A stretch of 64,000 bases of DNA from JAABVY01 sp964496505 (GTDB lineage: Bacteria; Zixibacteria; MSB-5A5; JAABVY01), in contig CAZBZV010000011.1 of NCBI GenBank assembly GCA_964496505.1, forward strand, positions 1 through 64,000. Direction: 5' to 3'. The notes beneath the pieces were generated by a model that saw nothing but the letters and a program-made list of their open reading frames with translations, was not told where the DNA came from and ran no database searches. Positions 35,070 through 45,023 of the stretch are shown in pieces (position 1 is the stretch's first letter; each line of letters starts with the position of its first letter). A program made the translations under genes and the position numbers.

Positions 35070-36182
35070 TTATTTCAATAGCAGCATCTTCCTGGCTTCG
35101 CTGAATTCGCCGACCGAAAGTCGGTAAAAATACACGCCGCTCGAAACAGGACTACCGGCGTCATTACTGCCATCCCAGTCTACAGAATAAAAACCCGCAT
35201 CCAGATACTGATCGACCAGAGTCTTTACTCTCTGTCCCAGCATATTATATATGGTAAGCCGGACATCCGTGCTCTTGGGCAGGCTGAATTCTATCTCAGT
35301 TACGGGATTGAACGGATTCGGATAGTTCTGTGAAAGATCTAACCCCTCTGGAAGCTGCCCAGGGTTGATCTCGCTGACATCAGTGGCGGAGCCCACAAAT
35401 CCGCCGAAAGCAGAAGCCGAATAGGTTTCGAATCCGCTCGGACCGCTTTTATTCACACTCACGAGGAACTCGAAATCCTCGCCGAAAAATTCCGCCCCCT
35501 CGGTCTCAACAGTACTGCCGGGCATTGGAATTCCATTGATAACCTGCTGAGTGGTCGTCCTTTTGACAAAAGACAGTCTCAGGCAGTCAACTGTATTACC
35601 CTCATATGTAATCGTTCCCCAGCCGTCAACAGCATAGGTTATCGTATCAAATACATTTTCAACGAACTGCGGGGTAAATTCACGGGTGCCTTCACGTTCG
35701 GTAGTCCATTCATCATTGAATGCCATCGGGAATGGATACAGCGGAGTAGATTCATCATATTTAAAGAGGACTTCCCCAGCTCTCGATGAACGAACCGCAG
35801 TACCCCATTCTGTTACTTCCATCGGAAGCCATTCTGTATAGGACCAGACTGTATCCTCCTCGGTGGCAAGGTTTATGGTCCGGACTATAAAATTAGCATC
35901 CGGAAATGAACCGATCTGCGGTGCGCTGAAAGCCTCAATCACAGTACCCGTATTTTCTTGAATAAAATCGACTGTCGTCACATCCCATGTCTGACTCCCG
36001 CCGTCCGTTGCTGTAAGGTGCATATACATGGATTCGGCTATATCATCCGCCAACCATGAATTCAAAGCGGAGCCCGGCGAAGGCAGAGTACCGCTGTTAG
36101 GAAAGGAAATCTGTGCCTGACCGGCATTGACAATAACAAAAACCAGCAGAATCGAGACGGTAAGCATTAACGATTTGCGCAT
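35070..36182 (-). CDS. Secreted protein with FlgD-like/T9SS-type sorting tail
   Basis: A 370-aa exported protein: signal peptide (residues 1-23, ending NAGQAQ), a central region (about 30-265) I cannot assign, and a C-terminal FlgD-like Ig fold with the hallmark sequence QNYPNPFNPVTEIEFSLP, then SGVYFYRLSVGEFSEARKMLLLK. The same tail ends two other proteins of this window. It is expected to be exported to the cell surface or medium by a type-9-like route, by analogy. GGAGGAGAATTAGT precedes the ATG. The FAD-oxidoreductase gene follows 44 bases downstream on the same strand, so co-transcription is possible. Confidence 0.8.
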   Translation of the reverse strand: MRKSLMLTVSILLVFVIVNAGQAQISFPNSGTLPSPGSALNSWLADDIAESMYMHLTATDGGSQTWDVTTVDFIQENTGTVIEAFSAPQIGSFPDANFIVRTINLATEEDTVWSYTEWLPMEVTEWGTAVRSSRAGEVLFKYDESTPLYPFPMAFNDEWTTEREGTREFTPQFVENVFDTITYAVDGWGTITYEGNTVDCLRLSFVKRTTTQQVINGIPMPGSTVETEGAEFFGEDFEFLVSVNKSGPSGFETYSASAFGGFVGSATDVSEINPGQLPEGLDLSQNYPNPFNPVTEIEFSLPKSTDVRLTIYNMLGQRVKTLVDQYLDAGFYSVDWDGSNDAGSPVSSGVYFYRLSVGEFSEARKMLLLK

Positions 36183-36564
36183 ACTAATTCTCCTCCATTA
36201 GCTCTTTTTCAATACTCTATTATTGGAAATCACAGAAGCCCCCTGCCCTAAGACTAATAAAGCAAAAGCAGATGAAAACCTCTGCTATCATATTGATTCA
36301 AACCACTACAGTTTGAACCATTCGAAAACTAAATACTATTTTGTGGCCGATAATATAACATAAAATCGATTTAAATCAAGATATATTTTATCCTTTTTAT
36401 CTCCAAATTCAAGAATATTCGCTCGGAAATCTTATCTTCTTGATATACAATATCTTATAGTGTATATTTGTCTGCATGGGCAGAATCGATGATTCAATGC
36501 TGACATATTCATTTGGACAATTAGGCCGCCCTGGTTATAGATCACAAGAGACGGGAGATTACGC
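36183..36564. other. Divergent intergenic region with inverted repeats
   Basis: The stretch separates the secreted-protein gene (minus) from the GNAT gene (plus). It holds TTCAAAC (36297-36303) and its perfect inverse GTTTGAA (36311-36317) around a 7-base spacer, and a second, smaller dyad AGCAGA...TCTGCT just before it. No gene is seen. Confidence 0.45.
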
Positions 36565-37446
36565 ATGAATGAGCACAGGATTCGTGAAGCTTATCGCGAT
36601 GACAATACTCTAAGAACTGCCTTCTTCGATTTTATCGACCAAATCTACCCCGGTTTGGATTTCAAGACCTGGTATGAAAAAGGATTCTGGCTGGATAATT
36701 ATATTCCGCATTCGATTGTAATTGACGATAAGATTGCATCCAATGCCTCTATCACGAAGATGACATTGCTTGTGGACGGCAATATTATGAAAGGAATTCA
36801 GGTGGGGACTGTCGGCACCTTACCGGAATACCGACGGCGCGGTCTCTCAAGAATATTAATGCAACACATTTTGGATAAATATTCCGACTCGGTGGACATC
36901 ATTTTCCTCTATTCCAGTGAAGAGGCTTTAAGCTTTTATCCCAAATTCGGATTAGATCATTATAACGAAGTGATATTCAGGCAGACCCAAAATATTCCGC
37001 AGCCGGATTTTTCTGCGCGCAAACTGGATATGGGCTCAGACAAGGACTTCAGGCTGGTGCTGGAGATGCTGAGTAGACGGACCCCCATCAGCAAATTGTT
37101 CGGCGCTCTTGACTACGATTTCATAACAATCTGGCACATTTTAAACCTTCATCCGAATCATCTCTATTTTCTGGAAAAGGAAGGCATTATCATAATCTCA
37201 TCTGAAAGGGATAACCAGATTCATATCTGGGATGTAATTTATGATAAACCTATTGAGATTCAAAAAGCTCTGCCCAAAATAATCAAATCAGAAGATATTA
37301 AGTCGATTAACTTCTATTTCTCACCCGATCTGCTTGGTTTCGATTTTGATGATACCACAGTCGATTCGGAGTCGCCTCTGTTCGTCAAAGGGACATTTCC
37401 CATAGGCGGAAGAAAATTCAAATTCCCATCGACAGCCCAGACATAA
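36565..37446 (+). CDS. GNAT-family N-acetyltransferase
   Basis: A 293-aa protein. The acetyl-CoA motif is GTVGTLPEYRRRGLSRILMQHIL (about residues 80-102), with the Q/RxxGxG/A loop as RRRGLS, followed by LYSSEEALSFYPKFGL typical of motif B. The N-terminal 75 and C-terminal 130 residues resemble the two-part layout of Eis-like acetyltransferases, but I cannot assign a substrate. GGGAG lies 8 bases before the ATG. It precedes a methyltransferase gene by about 60 bases. Confidence 0.88.
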   Translation: MNEHRIREAYRDDNTLRTAFFDFIDQIYPGLDFKTWYEKGFWLDNYIPHSIVIDDKIASNASITKMTLLVDGNIMKGIQVGTVGTLPEYRRRGLSRILMQHILDKYSDSVDIIFLYSSEEALSFYPKFGLDHYNEVIFRQTQNIPQPDFSARKLDMGSDKDFRLVLEMLSRRTPISKLFGALDYDFITIWHILNLHPNHLYFLEKEGIIIISSERDNQIHIWDVIYDKPIEIQKALPKIIKSEDIKSINFYFSPDLLGFDFDDTTVDSESPLFVKGTFPIGGRKFKFPSTAQT

Positions 37447-37507
37447 ACATCTTGGAATATTTTTGAACTTGGCTTAGATTCGATTAAGATTAAACCGGAG
37501 ATTGTAT

Positions 37508-38350
37508 TTGAAGCTGGCAGAGATTTTCGATGAAAAGGCCAATGCCAAATCCCTCTGGCAGGGAAAGTATAAAATTCCCTGGGATGAGCCGGAGTTCAGC
37601 AAAAGGATGCTCACCGAGCATCTTTCGCAGGAACATGATCTGGCAAGCCGCAGGACTGCAATAATCGACAAACATGTGAGCTGGATTAACACTATAATAT
37701 TGAACAAGCAACCCTCCAAAATCCTTGATCTTTGCTGTGGTCCCGGCTTTTACACCTCAAGGTTTTCAGAAATCGGGCATTCATGCCGGGGTATAGATTT
37801 TTCACCGGCCTCGATCGAGTATGCGCGGGAGAATATGTGTGATAATAATCGGATTGAATATTTACAGGAGGATATTATAACCACAGATTACGGCTCAGAT
37901 TATGATCTTATCATGCTGATATACGGCGAGTTTAATGTCTTCCCGAAAAAGGATGTCCTTAAGTTTCTGCAAAAAGCATACAACGCACTCAAGCCGGGAG
38001 GGCAAATTCTGATTGAGGCACACACTTTTGATGTCATAAAAAACCTGGGAAACTCCGCGAATTCATGGACCAAAGAAGAGTCCGGCCTCTTCTCGGATAA
38101 ACCACACCTTATACTGACCCGAAATAAATGGTATGAAAATGAGAAGGCGGCGCAAACCACTTATATTATAATCGATGCTGAAACCGCCAATGCTGATTTA
38201 TATCGGAATACAATGCAGGCCTACACCAATGATGAGTATAAAGCGCTTTTTGAGAAGGCCGGATTCCGACGGTCAGAGTGCATTCCGGCCTGGGGCAAGG
38301 TCAGTTTCGATGATGACGATACTCACCTTTTGTTGCGGGCGCATAGATAA
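37508..38350 (+). CDS. Class I SAM-dependent methyltransferase
   Basis: A 280-aa methyltransferase. Motif I is KILDLCCGPGFYTSRFSEIG (about 74-93), followed by CRGIDFSPASIEYAREN (motif II acidic Asp), QEDIITTDYGSDYDLIMLIYGEFNV, and ALKPGGQILIEAHTFD. The start is uncertain: TTG at 37502 or 37508 with GGAG 7 bases before the latter; no ATG is suitable. It follows the GNAT gene and may be transcribed with it. The substrate is unknown. Confidence 0.85.
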   Translation: MKLAEIFDEKANAKSLWQGKYKIPWDEPEFSKRMLTEHLSQEHDLASRRTAIIDKHVSWINTIILNKQPSKILDLCCGPGFYTSRFSEIGHSCRGIDFSPASIEYARENMCDNNRIEYLQEDIITTDYGSDYDLIMLIYGEFNVFPKKDVLKFLQKAYNALKPGGQILIEAHTFDVIKNLGNSANSWTKEESGLFSDKPHLILTRNKWYENEKAAQTTYIIIDAETANADLYRNTMQAYTNDEYKALFEKAGFRRSECIPAWGKVSFDDDDTHLLLRAHR

Positions 38351-38441
38351 GCGCATCAAAAAACCCGTGGCCAAAATGTATTTCAATTGACAATCTGCAT
38401 ATTCATGGTATTTTATTTTTATGTACACACCCGGAGGTATA

Positions 38442-39326
38442 ATGTTCATTAAGCGGGCTGTTATGAATAAATTATATGTGCTCTTTTTGACTGCTATTTT
38501 TCTTCTGCCTTGTTCTGCCATTGCAGACGATATTTTATTTTTCGATGATTTCAAGGACGGCACCGCTGACAGCTGGGAGCTCATCGACATAGGCTATTTC
38601 TCGGTTTCCGATGAAGCCCTCTGTCTGGAAACGCTCTGCGAACCATGAGGCGCCGGGACTATGATGCGGACAGTTGGTTCGTTTGAATATGACAACGGCT
38701 TTGTTCTGGAGGCAAACACATTTCTATCCGACACAAGCGGCAACAGCCGTGAACGCCGTCTGTCATGGTACTCGGATTTCGCCAATTATTTTTATGTGCG
38801 CTACGATCAGATCGTGGAACAGTTGGTATGTATCTGTGTGGTAAATGAGCAATGGGTGTTTTACGAGACTGCCGATGTTGACGCTTCCGAATGGAATGGT
38901 TCGGATCAACAATGGCATAAGCTGACAATACAACTCCTCGAGGATCAGATAATGGTATTTCGGGATGATGAACTTATATTCGAACATATCGATCCCGCTA
39001 TCTCGAATATGCCATCTATAGGACATATCCGGCTTTCCAACACATATCAGGAGACATGTTTTGATGATGTAATCCTTACCAGCCTTGAGGGGCCGACCTA
39101 TACATGCGGCGACGCCAATGGCGATGATGCTGTTAATGTCAGCGACGCAGTGCATATTATCAACTATGTTTTCATAGGAGGCGCTGCACCTGATCCGCTG
39201 GCATCGGCGGACACTAACTGTGATTTGTCGGTCAATATATCAGATGCGGCATACATAATCAATTATGTTTTCATCGGAGGCACCGCGCCCTGCGACCCAG
39301 ATGGCAATGGTACACCGGACTGCTGA
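38442..39326 (+). pseudogene. Secreted LamG-like/dockerin protein interrupted by an in-frame TGA
   Basis: The frame begins at ATG 38442 (GGAGG 4 bases upstream) with a signal peptide (LYVLFLTAIFLLPCSAIADD). It runs into a TGA at 38646-38648 and continues in the same frame from there to the stop at 39326. Upstream of the TGA lies DDFKDGTADSWELIDIGYF; downstream follows the rest of a lectin/laminin-G-like domain and two type-I dockerin-like repeats (CGDANGDDAVNVSDAVHII and ADTNCDLSVNISDAAYII), each with Ca2+-loop residues. The continuity suggests one gene with a nonsense mutation. A re-start at ATG 38661 would lack a signal peptide. Sequencing error is also possible. Confidence 0.75.
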
Positions 39327-39328
39327 TC

Positions 39329-42300
39329 CTATTTCAGCAATAACATCTTACGTGTCTGTACGAATTCATCCGCCTGAAGCCTGTAGAAGTAAATCCCGCT
39401 GGCGACACGAACACCGCTTTGATCAGTGCCGTTCCATCTAACCTGGTGATCGCCCGCCGGAAGATCTCTCTCAATCAGGATTTTCACCTTCTGCCCCAGG
39501 ATATTATAAATATCCAGCCTTACATCCGAACTTGCCGGGAGCTGGAAGTTGATCGTTGTCTGGGGATTGAATGGATTGGGGATATTCTGATCCAGACCGT
39601 ATTTCTCCGGGAGCTGATCTATATCTCCCTGGTCCTCTATATCGGTGGCAATATCAGTCAGATAGGCGGCATACGTACCGGAAGAATCTATCATAGCCGA
39701 GACCTTATTCATTGCCGTATCAACCGTCCCGCCGATCAAAATCCATTCCCCCGAAGCACGATTCCATCCGAAAAGCCTTACATCAAGCTCATCCAGAGAA
39801 GATTCAATAAACTGTTCGGAGTAAGATATTCTAATACCACTCAAATCAGGGAACTCGTTTTCCGGATATAATGCAAAGCTGTATACATCGCTGACACGAA
39901 TATAGCTCTCCTCCAGACCATTAACAGGCGGAGGATAATCGGTGCTTAGAAGCATTGCACGTGAGATTAAACCGCCGATGGAATCGGCATAGACTGATAT
40001 TGGGCTGTCACCGCTGAAGAGCCCATCGCTGGTCGAGGTGTCCGAAAATTCTCGGATGCTGTAATCGCCAGTAAAGAAAAACGGATTAGAGGATAAATCC
40101 TCGGTCTCTACCATCATAACGCCCTGGCTTGAAAAATCATCCATGCTTTCTACTGCATAATCAGTACCATTCTGGTTAAATGAATATGAATAAGAATCTC
40201 CCGTCCCCGCAAACACGCGCAAATCCGGGATGCTGTTGAATTGCTGGACAGCCTCAACATTTATTTCGACAGAGCTTTCGATCAGTCCGGGATAAAAGAT
40301 CGCATTAAAATCACCATCAACAAGTGACATCTCCACAGCGCTGTCATTGGGTGAGGTAAATTCCATAGTTCCGGAGTACCATTCAAAACTACCATTCTGA
40401 TATGAGAACATTTTCTTTTTTATCTCTATATATTCCACCGTATGCCCGCCCGAGGTATACATCTCATCTCCGGGATCGATGTCGAGGACATAGATTTCAC
40501 CTGAATCCGAAGTACTCCCCTGAGCCAGCCATTCTCTATGTGAGGGAGCGCTGTTTTTTCTGAGGACACAATACGCGTTCGCAAGTCTCTGAGAAGAAGA
40601 ACCAATTACATTGAAATAGACAGGATCATCATAGCTTGTGCGTGCAGTGCGATTATGGATCAGCTCCAGTTTGGCGCCGACATCATAATTGACATTACCG
40701 AGATCATCATTAGGGCCGTACAGAAAATCGTCACCCGGCTTTAAATTCCTTTCGCCTGGCCTGATTATCGGAGCTATTGCCGTAGTATAAAATCCTTCGC
40801 GCTCGGACTCCAAAAACTCCCAGCAGGGATTCTTGCCATAGACATACTGGTTGGTATTCTGACAGGCCGGGTCCTGGTATTGATTCATTGTAGACATTTC
40901 GCTTGCAGTCGGCCCGGAGACCTCGTAATGGGAATCCATGAAACCATAGGCATGAGTTTTGGAGCATCTTTCTCCCCCAAGGGCAAATTCATATTCATCA
41001 TAGAGCCCAAGATAATAATGTCCCAGCTCATGTCCCATAGTGCGATACTGTTTTGACGCCGAAGGATCATGGGGGTACTCGATCACGCTCATATTGCGTC
41101 CCGCATCTTTGTCGCCAAACCATCGCCGGGGAAATTGTACCATGAAGTCATTTGATTCCATATAGAATCCGCCCAAATGCGCCTGCGGCCAGATTATATT
41201 GCTTGCATAAACATGGATATCGGCATAATTCCAGCCTCTTTTGCCGTCCGCGACCACAATCGTATCGATCCTTACCTGCCCGTCGGTAACATCATAAAGA
41301 AAATTTGCCATACTGCGGAAACCATCTTCGGTACGATCGAGATAAACATCATCAGCCTCCCATTCGATGCTGACTGTGAGATTTATACCAAAAGTGGTAT
41401 GATCCATCACAACTGTCTGCACAACCTCATCATTGAGTTCATCAAAAACCGGATCGTATGTCACTGAATCGAATTTCATATTATCCAGCTCGATTCTTTC
41501 GGAATATCTGTATTCGAAGGAATCCTTCACGGCGGCAAGTGTATCCAGAAGGACAAAGACCTTAATTGAATCACCCAGCCTGAGATCGCCCTCAAAAAGA
41601 TATTCATTCAGACCGACTACGCCGTCAATATCAGTTTTTATCGTGTCTATGAAATGTTCCGTGTATTTCGGTCGGTCATTTTCCACTCTGTAAAGCAAAA
41701 ACTCTGTCAAAACAATAGGATTCTCGTTGACATCGACAATTTCAATAGATTTTTGAGGCCAGCAGGGCGAGAACTCTGAGGTATTGTTGTCGAGATCTGT
41801 TGCCGTCAATGTCACCGTCTGATTGCTGTCGGGTGTCCCGGAAAATGTAGTTTCGAATTCCGCCAGACCGTCAGCATCGGTTCCAACAACAGTCGTCCAC
41901 ATCGACTCCTGCCCTTCGCCATGACCGGTCGAATCACAGCCCTCGTTAAAAAACACCTCAACTATAAAACTTTGATTGGGAATGCTCTTGAGCCGTGCAT
42001 AAACCGTGCTGGAACCTGCCGAGGCCAGTACCGAGTCTATGACCGGAAAATTCTGCAATCCATTCGGGCCGGCATCAGTATCCAGAGTGTCGTTCGTATT
42101 AACACCTAAGGGCGCGATATCAATTCCCAGGCCGCTGTTATCATGAATAATATTTCTGCGAATCAGATTGCCCGCGCCGCTCTGAATGAAAACTCCGGCG
42201 CTGTCATTGTTCATGATAGTATTGGCATCATCAGGCTCCGTGCTGCCGAATTGATTGTCCGAACCGGTGATAATGATTCCGTATTCATTATTCTTAAGCT

Positions 42301-43831
42301 CATTCGAGAAGAATTGATTTGAATCGCTGGTTACAACCATCCCGCTGCCGGGAAAATTGCTGATCTGCAAATGCTTCACAACGCATTTATCGAAATTTAT
42401 TACCAGGCCATCTCCATCGGTGAGATTCGAACCGTCAACCTCTACCGTCCCTCCCGGCTGGGTGGAAGCGTCAATTTCAACTGAATCCGATACCGGAGGC
42501 AGAAGGCTGTCCGGCATTATAACAGGCGGTTCTTTGGATAGGATATTGAAATATATATTGTCTCTGGTCTGTAGCGCATTCGATTCCTGAATAGCGGCCC
42601 TGAACGTGCACTCGGGATCGCCGTTGGGAAGGGTACCGCCTGTACTGCAAACACCGTCGCCCGGATCGTCATCAATATCATCACCCGTTGAATTTACGAC
42701 CAGACCGTCCAGCACAGGCGTAAGCATAACCAGCGAATTTCCCGAACGGCCTACAATAACGCCGTTGTCGTTGATATCATCGGCAATATCGATCGAGTTG
42801 CCGCTGCCGTCATCACTGACAATAAGATCGTTCAAGTTGTAGGTCTCACCTTCATGGTACAGAAGCCCCTGCACCGGAGCGCTGGTAATCGACTTGAATG
42901 CTCCCACCGCCTGCCCCTGATTATTGATAGCAAATGCCTCGCTGCCGCCTGAGATGGGATAGACACTGCCATCACCATGAATATCAATCTTTGATCCGTT
43001 TTCCCATAAAAAAGCATGATCCACCACCTGACCATCAAACTCACCCCTGGCATAGCCGACCACCTGACCGTTGTCGTTTACATCGCGAGTAAGGCTGTTC
43101 AGGCCTCCGGGGAAAGGCGGAATGGAGGTCATACTTCCATCGCTCCAGAAAAACCCCCAGGTTACGATGTAGCCGTCCTGATCTACACCGCTTGAGGTTC
43201 CCACCACCTCACCATTGTTATTTATGCCATAGGCCACACTGGAAACGCCGTAAACAGTCGAATCCAGATCGGGAACCAATCCCAAACTAACAGGGCCGCT
43301 TTCGGTCCATAGAGCAGCCCTTCGAGTATTAAAATCCTGCGGACGAGATTCGCCGGCCACATGTCCGAGGTCGTTAATCGCAAATCCCGTTGAATTATCG
43401 CATTGCCCCTCATCCCAGTGAGATCCCGGAAGAGGCTCCAGGTCAGAAACTATGGAGCTGTCTTCGGAGACGAACGCATGTCTGTGGTAGCCGTCTATAG
43501 CATGTATGCCGGTTACCTGACCATGATTATTCATGTCCCAGGTTGTATAATATTCAACGCCCGCCATCGGATATATTGGAATGAATTCACCATTACGCCA
43601 CAAATATGTATCCACCGAATCGTTTGCAAGCTGGCTGCGCGGGATCATCACAGTGCCGTCATTGGCGATTTTAAGCCGGGGAAAAACGGGCCCAAGATCC
43701 ATACCATCATCTGTAATCGTAGATAAATGATATTGAGGTGGTTCGGCAAAAGCAACCGGATTAAATAATGATAAGAAAAGGAAAATAGCGCCCGGAAGCG
43801 CGGCAGCAGTCTTAATTTGGAGATAAGGCAT
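39329..43831 (-). CDS. Large secreted multidomain protein with zinc-peptidase-like motif and sorting tail
   Basis: A 1500-aa exported protein. After the signal peptide (1-29, ending AFAEPP) come about five HAF-type repeats (INDLGHVAG, INNNGEVVG, VNDNGQVVG, INNQGQAVG, INDNGVIVG). A CSLREA-like and parallel beta-helix region (about 385-600) has DDPGDGVCSTGGTLPNGDPE and DNSGLGIDI. A domain around residues 830-1060 contains MGHELGHYYLGLYDEYE, an HExxHxxxGxxDE zinc-peptidase motif. The C-terminus has the FlgD-like tail QNIPNPFNPQTTINFQLP...ASGIYFYRLQADEFVQTRKMLLLK. The start has a weak ribosome site (GGGA). It could degrade or bind extracellular material. Confidence 0.85.
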   Translation of the reverse strand: MPYLQIKTAAALPGAIFLFLSLFNPVAFAEPPQYHLSTITDDGMDLGPVFPRLKIANDGTVMIPRSQLANDSVDTYLWRNGEFIPIYPMAGVEYYTTWDMNNHGQVTGIHAIDGYHRHAFVSEDSSIVSDLEPLPGSHWDEGQCDNSTGFAINDLGHVAGESRPQDFNTRRAALWTESGPVSLGLVPDLDSTVYGVSSVAYGINNNGEVVGTSSGVDQDGYIVTWGFFWSDGSMTSIPPFPGGLNSLTRDVNDNGQVVGYARGEFDGQVVDHAFLWENGSKIDIHGDGSVYPISGGSEAFAINNQGQAVGAFKSITSAPVQGLLYHEGETYNLNDLIVSDDGSGNSIDIADDINDNGVIVGRSGNSLVMLTPVLDGLVVNSTGDDIDDDPGDGVCSTGGTLPNGDPECTFRAAIQESNALQTRDNIYFNILSKEPPVIMPDSLLPPVSDSVEIDASTQPGGTVEVDGSNLTDGDGLVINFDKCVVKHLQISNFPGSGMVVTSDSNQFFSNELKNNEYGIIITGSDNQFGSTEPDDANTIMNNDSAGVFIQSGAGNLIRRNIIHDNSGLGIDIAPLGVNTNDTLDTDAGPNGLQNFPVIDSVLASAGSSTVYARLKSIPNQSFIVEVFFNEGCDSTGHGEGQESMWTTVVGTDADGLAEFETTFSGTPDSNQTVTLTATDLDNNTSEFSPCWPQKSIEIVDVNENPIVLTEFLLYRVENDRPKYTEHFIDTIKTDIDGVVGLNEYLFEGDLRLGDSIKVFVLLDTLAAVKDSFEYRYSERIELDNMKFDSVTYDPVFDELNDEVVQTVVMDHTTFGINLTVSIEWEADDVYLDRTEDGFRSMANFLYDVTDGQVRIDTIVVADGKRGWNYADIHVYASNIIWPQAHLGGFYMESNDFMVQFPRRWFGDKDAGRNMSVIEYPHDPSASKQYRTMGHELGHYYLGLYDEYEFALGGERCSKTHAYGFMDSHYEVSGPTASEMSTMNQYQDPACQNTNQYVYGKNPCWEFLESEREGFYTTAIAPIIRPGERNLKPGDDFLYGPNDDLGNVNYDVGAKLELIHNRTARTSYDDPVYFNVIGSSSQRLANAYCVLRKNSAPSHREWLAQGSTSDSGEIYVLDIDPGDEMYTSGGHTVEYIEIKKKMFSYQNGSFEWYSGTMEFTSPNDSAVEMSLVDGDFNAIFYPGLIESSVEINVEAVQQFNSIPDLRVFAGTGDSYSYSFNQNGTDYAVESMDDFSSQGVMMVETEDLSSNPFFFTGDYSIREFSDTSTSDGLFSGDSPISVYADSIGGLISRAMLLSTDYPPPVNGLEESYIRVSDVYSFALYPENEFPDLSGIRISYSEQFIESSLDELDVRLFGWNRASGEWILIGGTVDTAMNKVSAMIDSSGTYAAYLTDIATDIEDQGDIDQLPEKYGLDQNIPNPFNPQTTINFQLPASSDVRLDIYNILGQKVKILIERDLPAGDHQVRWNGTDQSGVRVASGIYFYRLQADEFVQTRKMLLLK

Positions 43832-43881
43832 AGTAAATTCCCAGAATACATTTGCTTTGAGTATATTTGTGATTTAAAAGC

Positions 43882-43908
43882 AAATGCGGATCGTTTTTAT
43901 CCGCATTT
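43882..43908. repeat. Perfect 10-bp hairpin in a divergent promoter region
   Basis: AAATGCGGAT (43882-43891) and ATCCGCATTT (43899-43908) pair around a 7-base spacer. The site lies 51 bases upstream of the large secreted-protein ATG (minus) and about 145 upstream of the phosphoesterase ATG (plus). On the minus strand it is followed by GCTTTT. It may be an operator or a leader hairpin. Confidence 0.5.
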
Positions 43909-44052
43909 AATCTTAATATAAATAAATCGCAATTCTTGTCAAGATTTTAATTGCTCTGTATTTTCAGATTCTAAATCTCCCGCTTTGTATTTGACTATTT
44001 AAATTAAGATCCTATCTATAGGCAGGATTATTATTATAAATGGAATAATTAT

Positions 44053-44850
44053 ATGAGAATTGCATGGCTTAGCGATATTCATCTGAATTTTGTGCCCCAT
44101 CAGGAAATAGAAAAGTTCAGTCGTGAAGTTTCAGATTCAGGAGCCGAGGTTGCACTGACAAGCGGAGATATCAGCGAGGCGCCTTACCTGAAAGAGCACC
44201 TCAACATCATGGCGAAGATCATTAAATTCCCCATCTTCTTTGTGCTTGGCAACCATGATTTCTACCGCTCATCAATCGAGAAGACCTTGAATCTGGCTGA
44301 GGAGATATCCTCCAATTCAGGCAACCTGGTCTGGCTTACCGACGAGGATATTGTCAGGCTGAGCGACAATACTGTCATGATCGGGCATGAGTCATGGAAT
44401 GACGGACGTATCGGCGATTATGAAAACTCTCCCTATATCCCGGCCGATTTCTTCATGATCGAGGATTTTATGGGTCTCGATAAGGTCGAGAAACTCAAAT
44501 TGATGCAGTCACTTGCCGATAAGGCCGCGGAACATTTCAAGTTGAATCTTCCCAAGGCATGCCAGGCGGCGGAAAATGTGATTCTTCTTACTCATGTCCC
44601 TCCTTTCAAGGATTCCTGCTGGTACAAAGGCAAGGTCTCCGACGATGAACATCAACCCTATTTCGCCAGCAAAATCGTGGGCGACACAATCCGAGATATC
44701 ATGCGCGATCATCCCTCAAATTATCTGACGGTTTACTGCGGGCATACGCACGGCGGCGGGAAAGCCCAAATCCTGAATAACCTGATTGTCTATACCGCTG
44801 AAGCCGCCTATGAGAAGCCCGCAATCCAGAGAATCGACGGCATCAAATAA
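44053..44850 (+). CDS. Calcineurin-like metallophosphoesterase
   Basis: A 265-aa cytoplasmic phosphoesterase. Metal-binding motifs are in order: WLSDIHLN (D-x-H, residues 6-12), TSGDIS (about 38), VLGNHDFYR (about 65), LLTHVPPF (about 182) and YCGHTHGGGK (about 233). This set defines the two-metal site of the calcineurin-like superfamily. Substrates range from nucleotides to phosphoproteins; nothing here decides. No close operon partner is seen; the following gene starts about 170 bases later. Confidence 0.93.
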   Translation: MRIAWLSDIHLNFVPHQEIEKFSREVSDSGAEVALTSGDISEAPYLKEHLNIMAKIIKFPIFFVLGNHDFYRSSIEKTLNLAEEISSNSGNLVWLTDEDIVRLSDNTVMIGHESWNDGRIGDYENSPYIPADFFMIEDFMGLDKVEKLKLMQSLADKAAEHFKLNLPKACQAAENVILLTHVPPFKDSCWYKGKVSDDEHQPYFASKIVGDTIRDIMRDHPSNYLTVYCGHTHGGGKAQILNNLIVYTAEAAYEKPAIQRIDGIK

Positions 44851-45023
44851 GACTCTTTTTTTATTGCCGGAATATGAATATATCATATTTTACGGCAGCC
44901 TCATAATTTCGGCTTTTACGTAAAAAGCAACTCTTACATTAAATTATCGTATTGAAGGGCATGGGACTGCAGAGGAAACTTTCGCTCTGCAATTCGGCGG
45001 AAACAAAATATTGGGGAGGAAAT

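Noticed and set aside
43882..43908. Hairpin as an intrinsic terminator
   Set aside because: It lies between divergent gene starts, so there is no transcript to end; kept only as a possible regulatory dyad.
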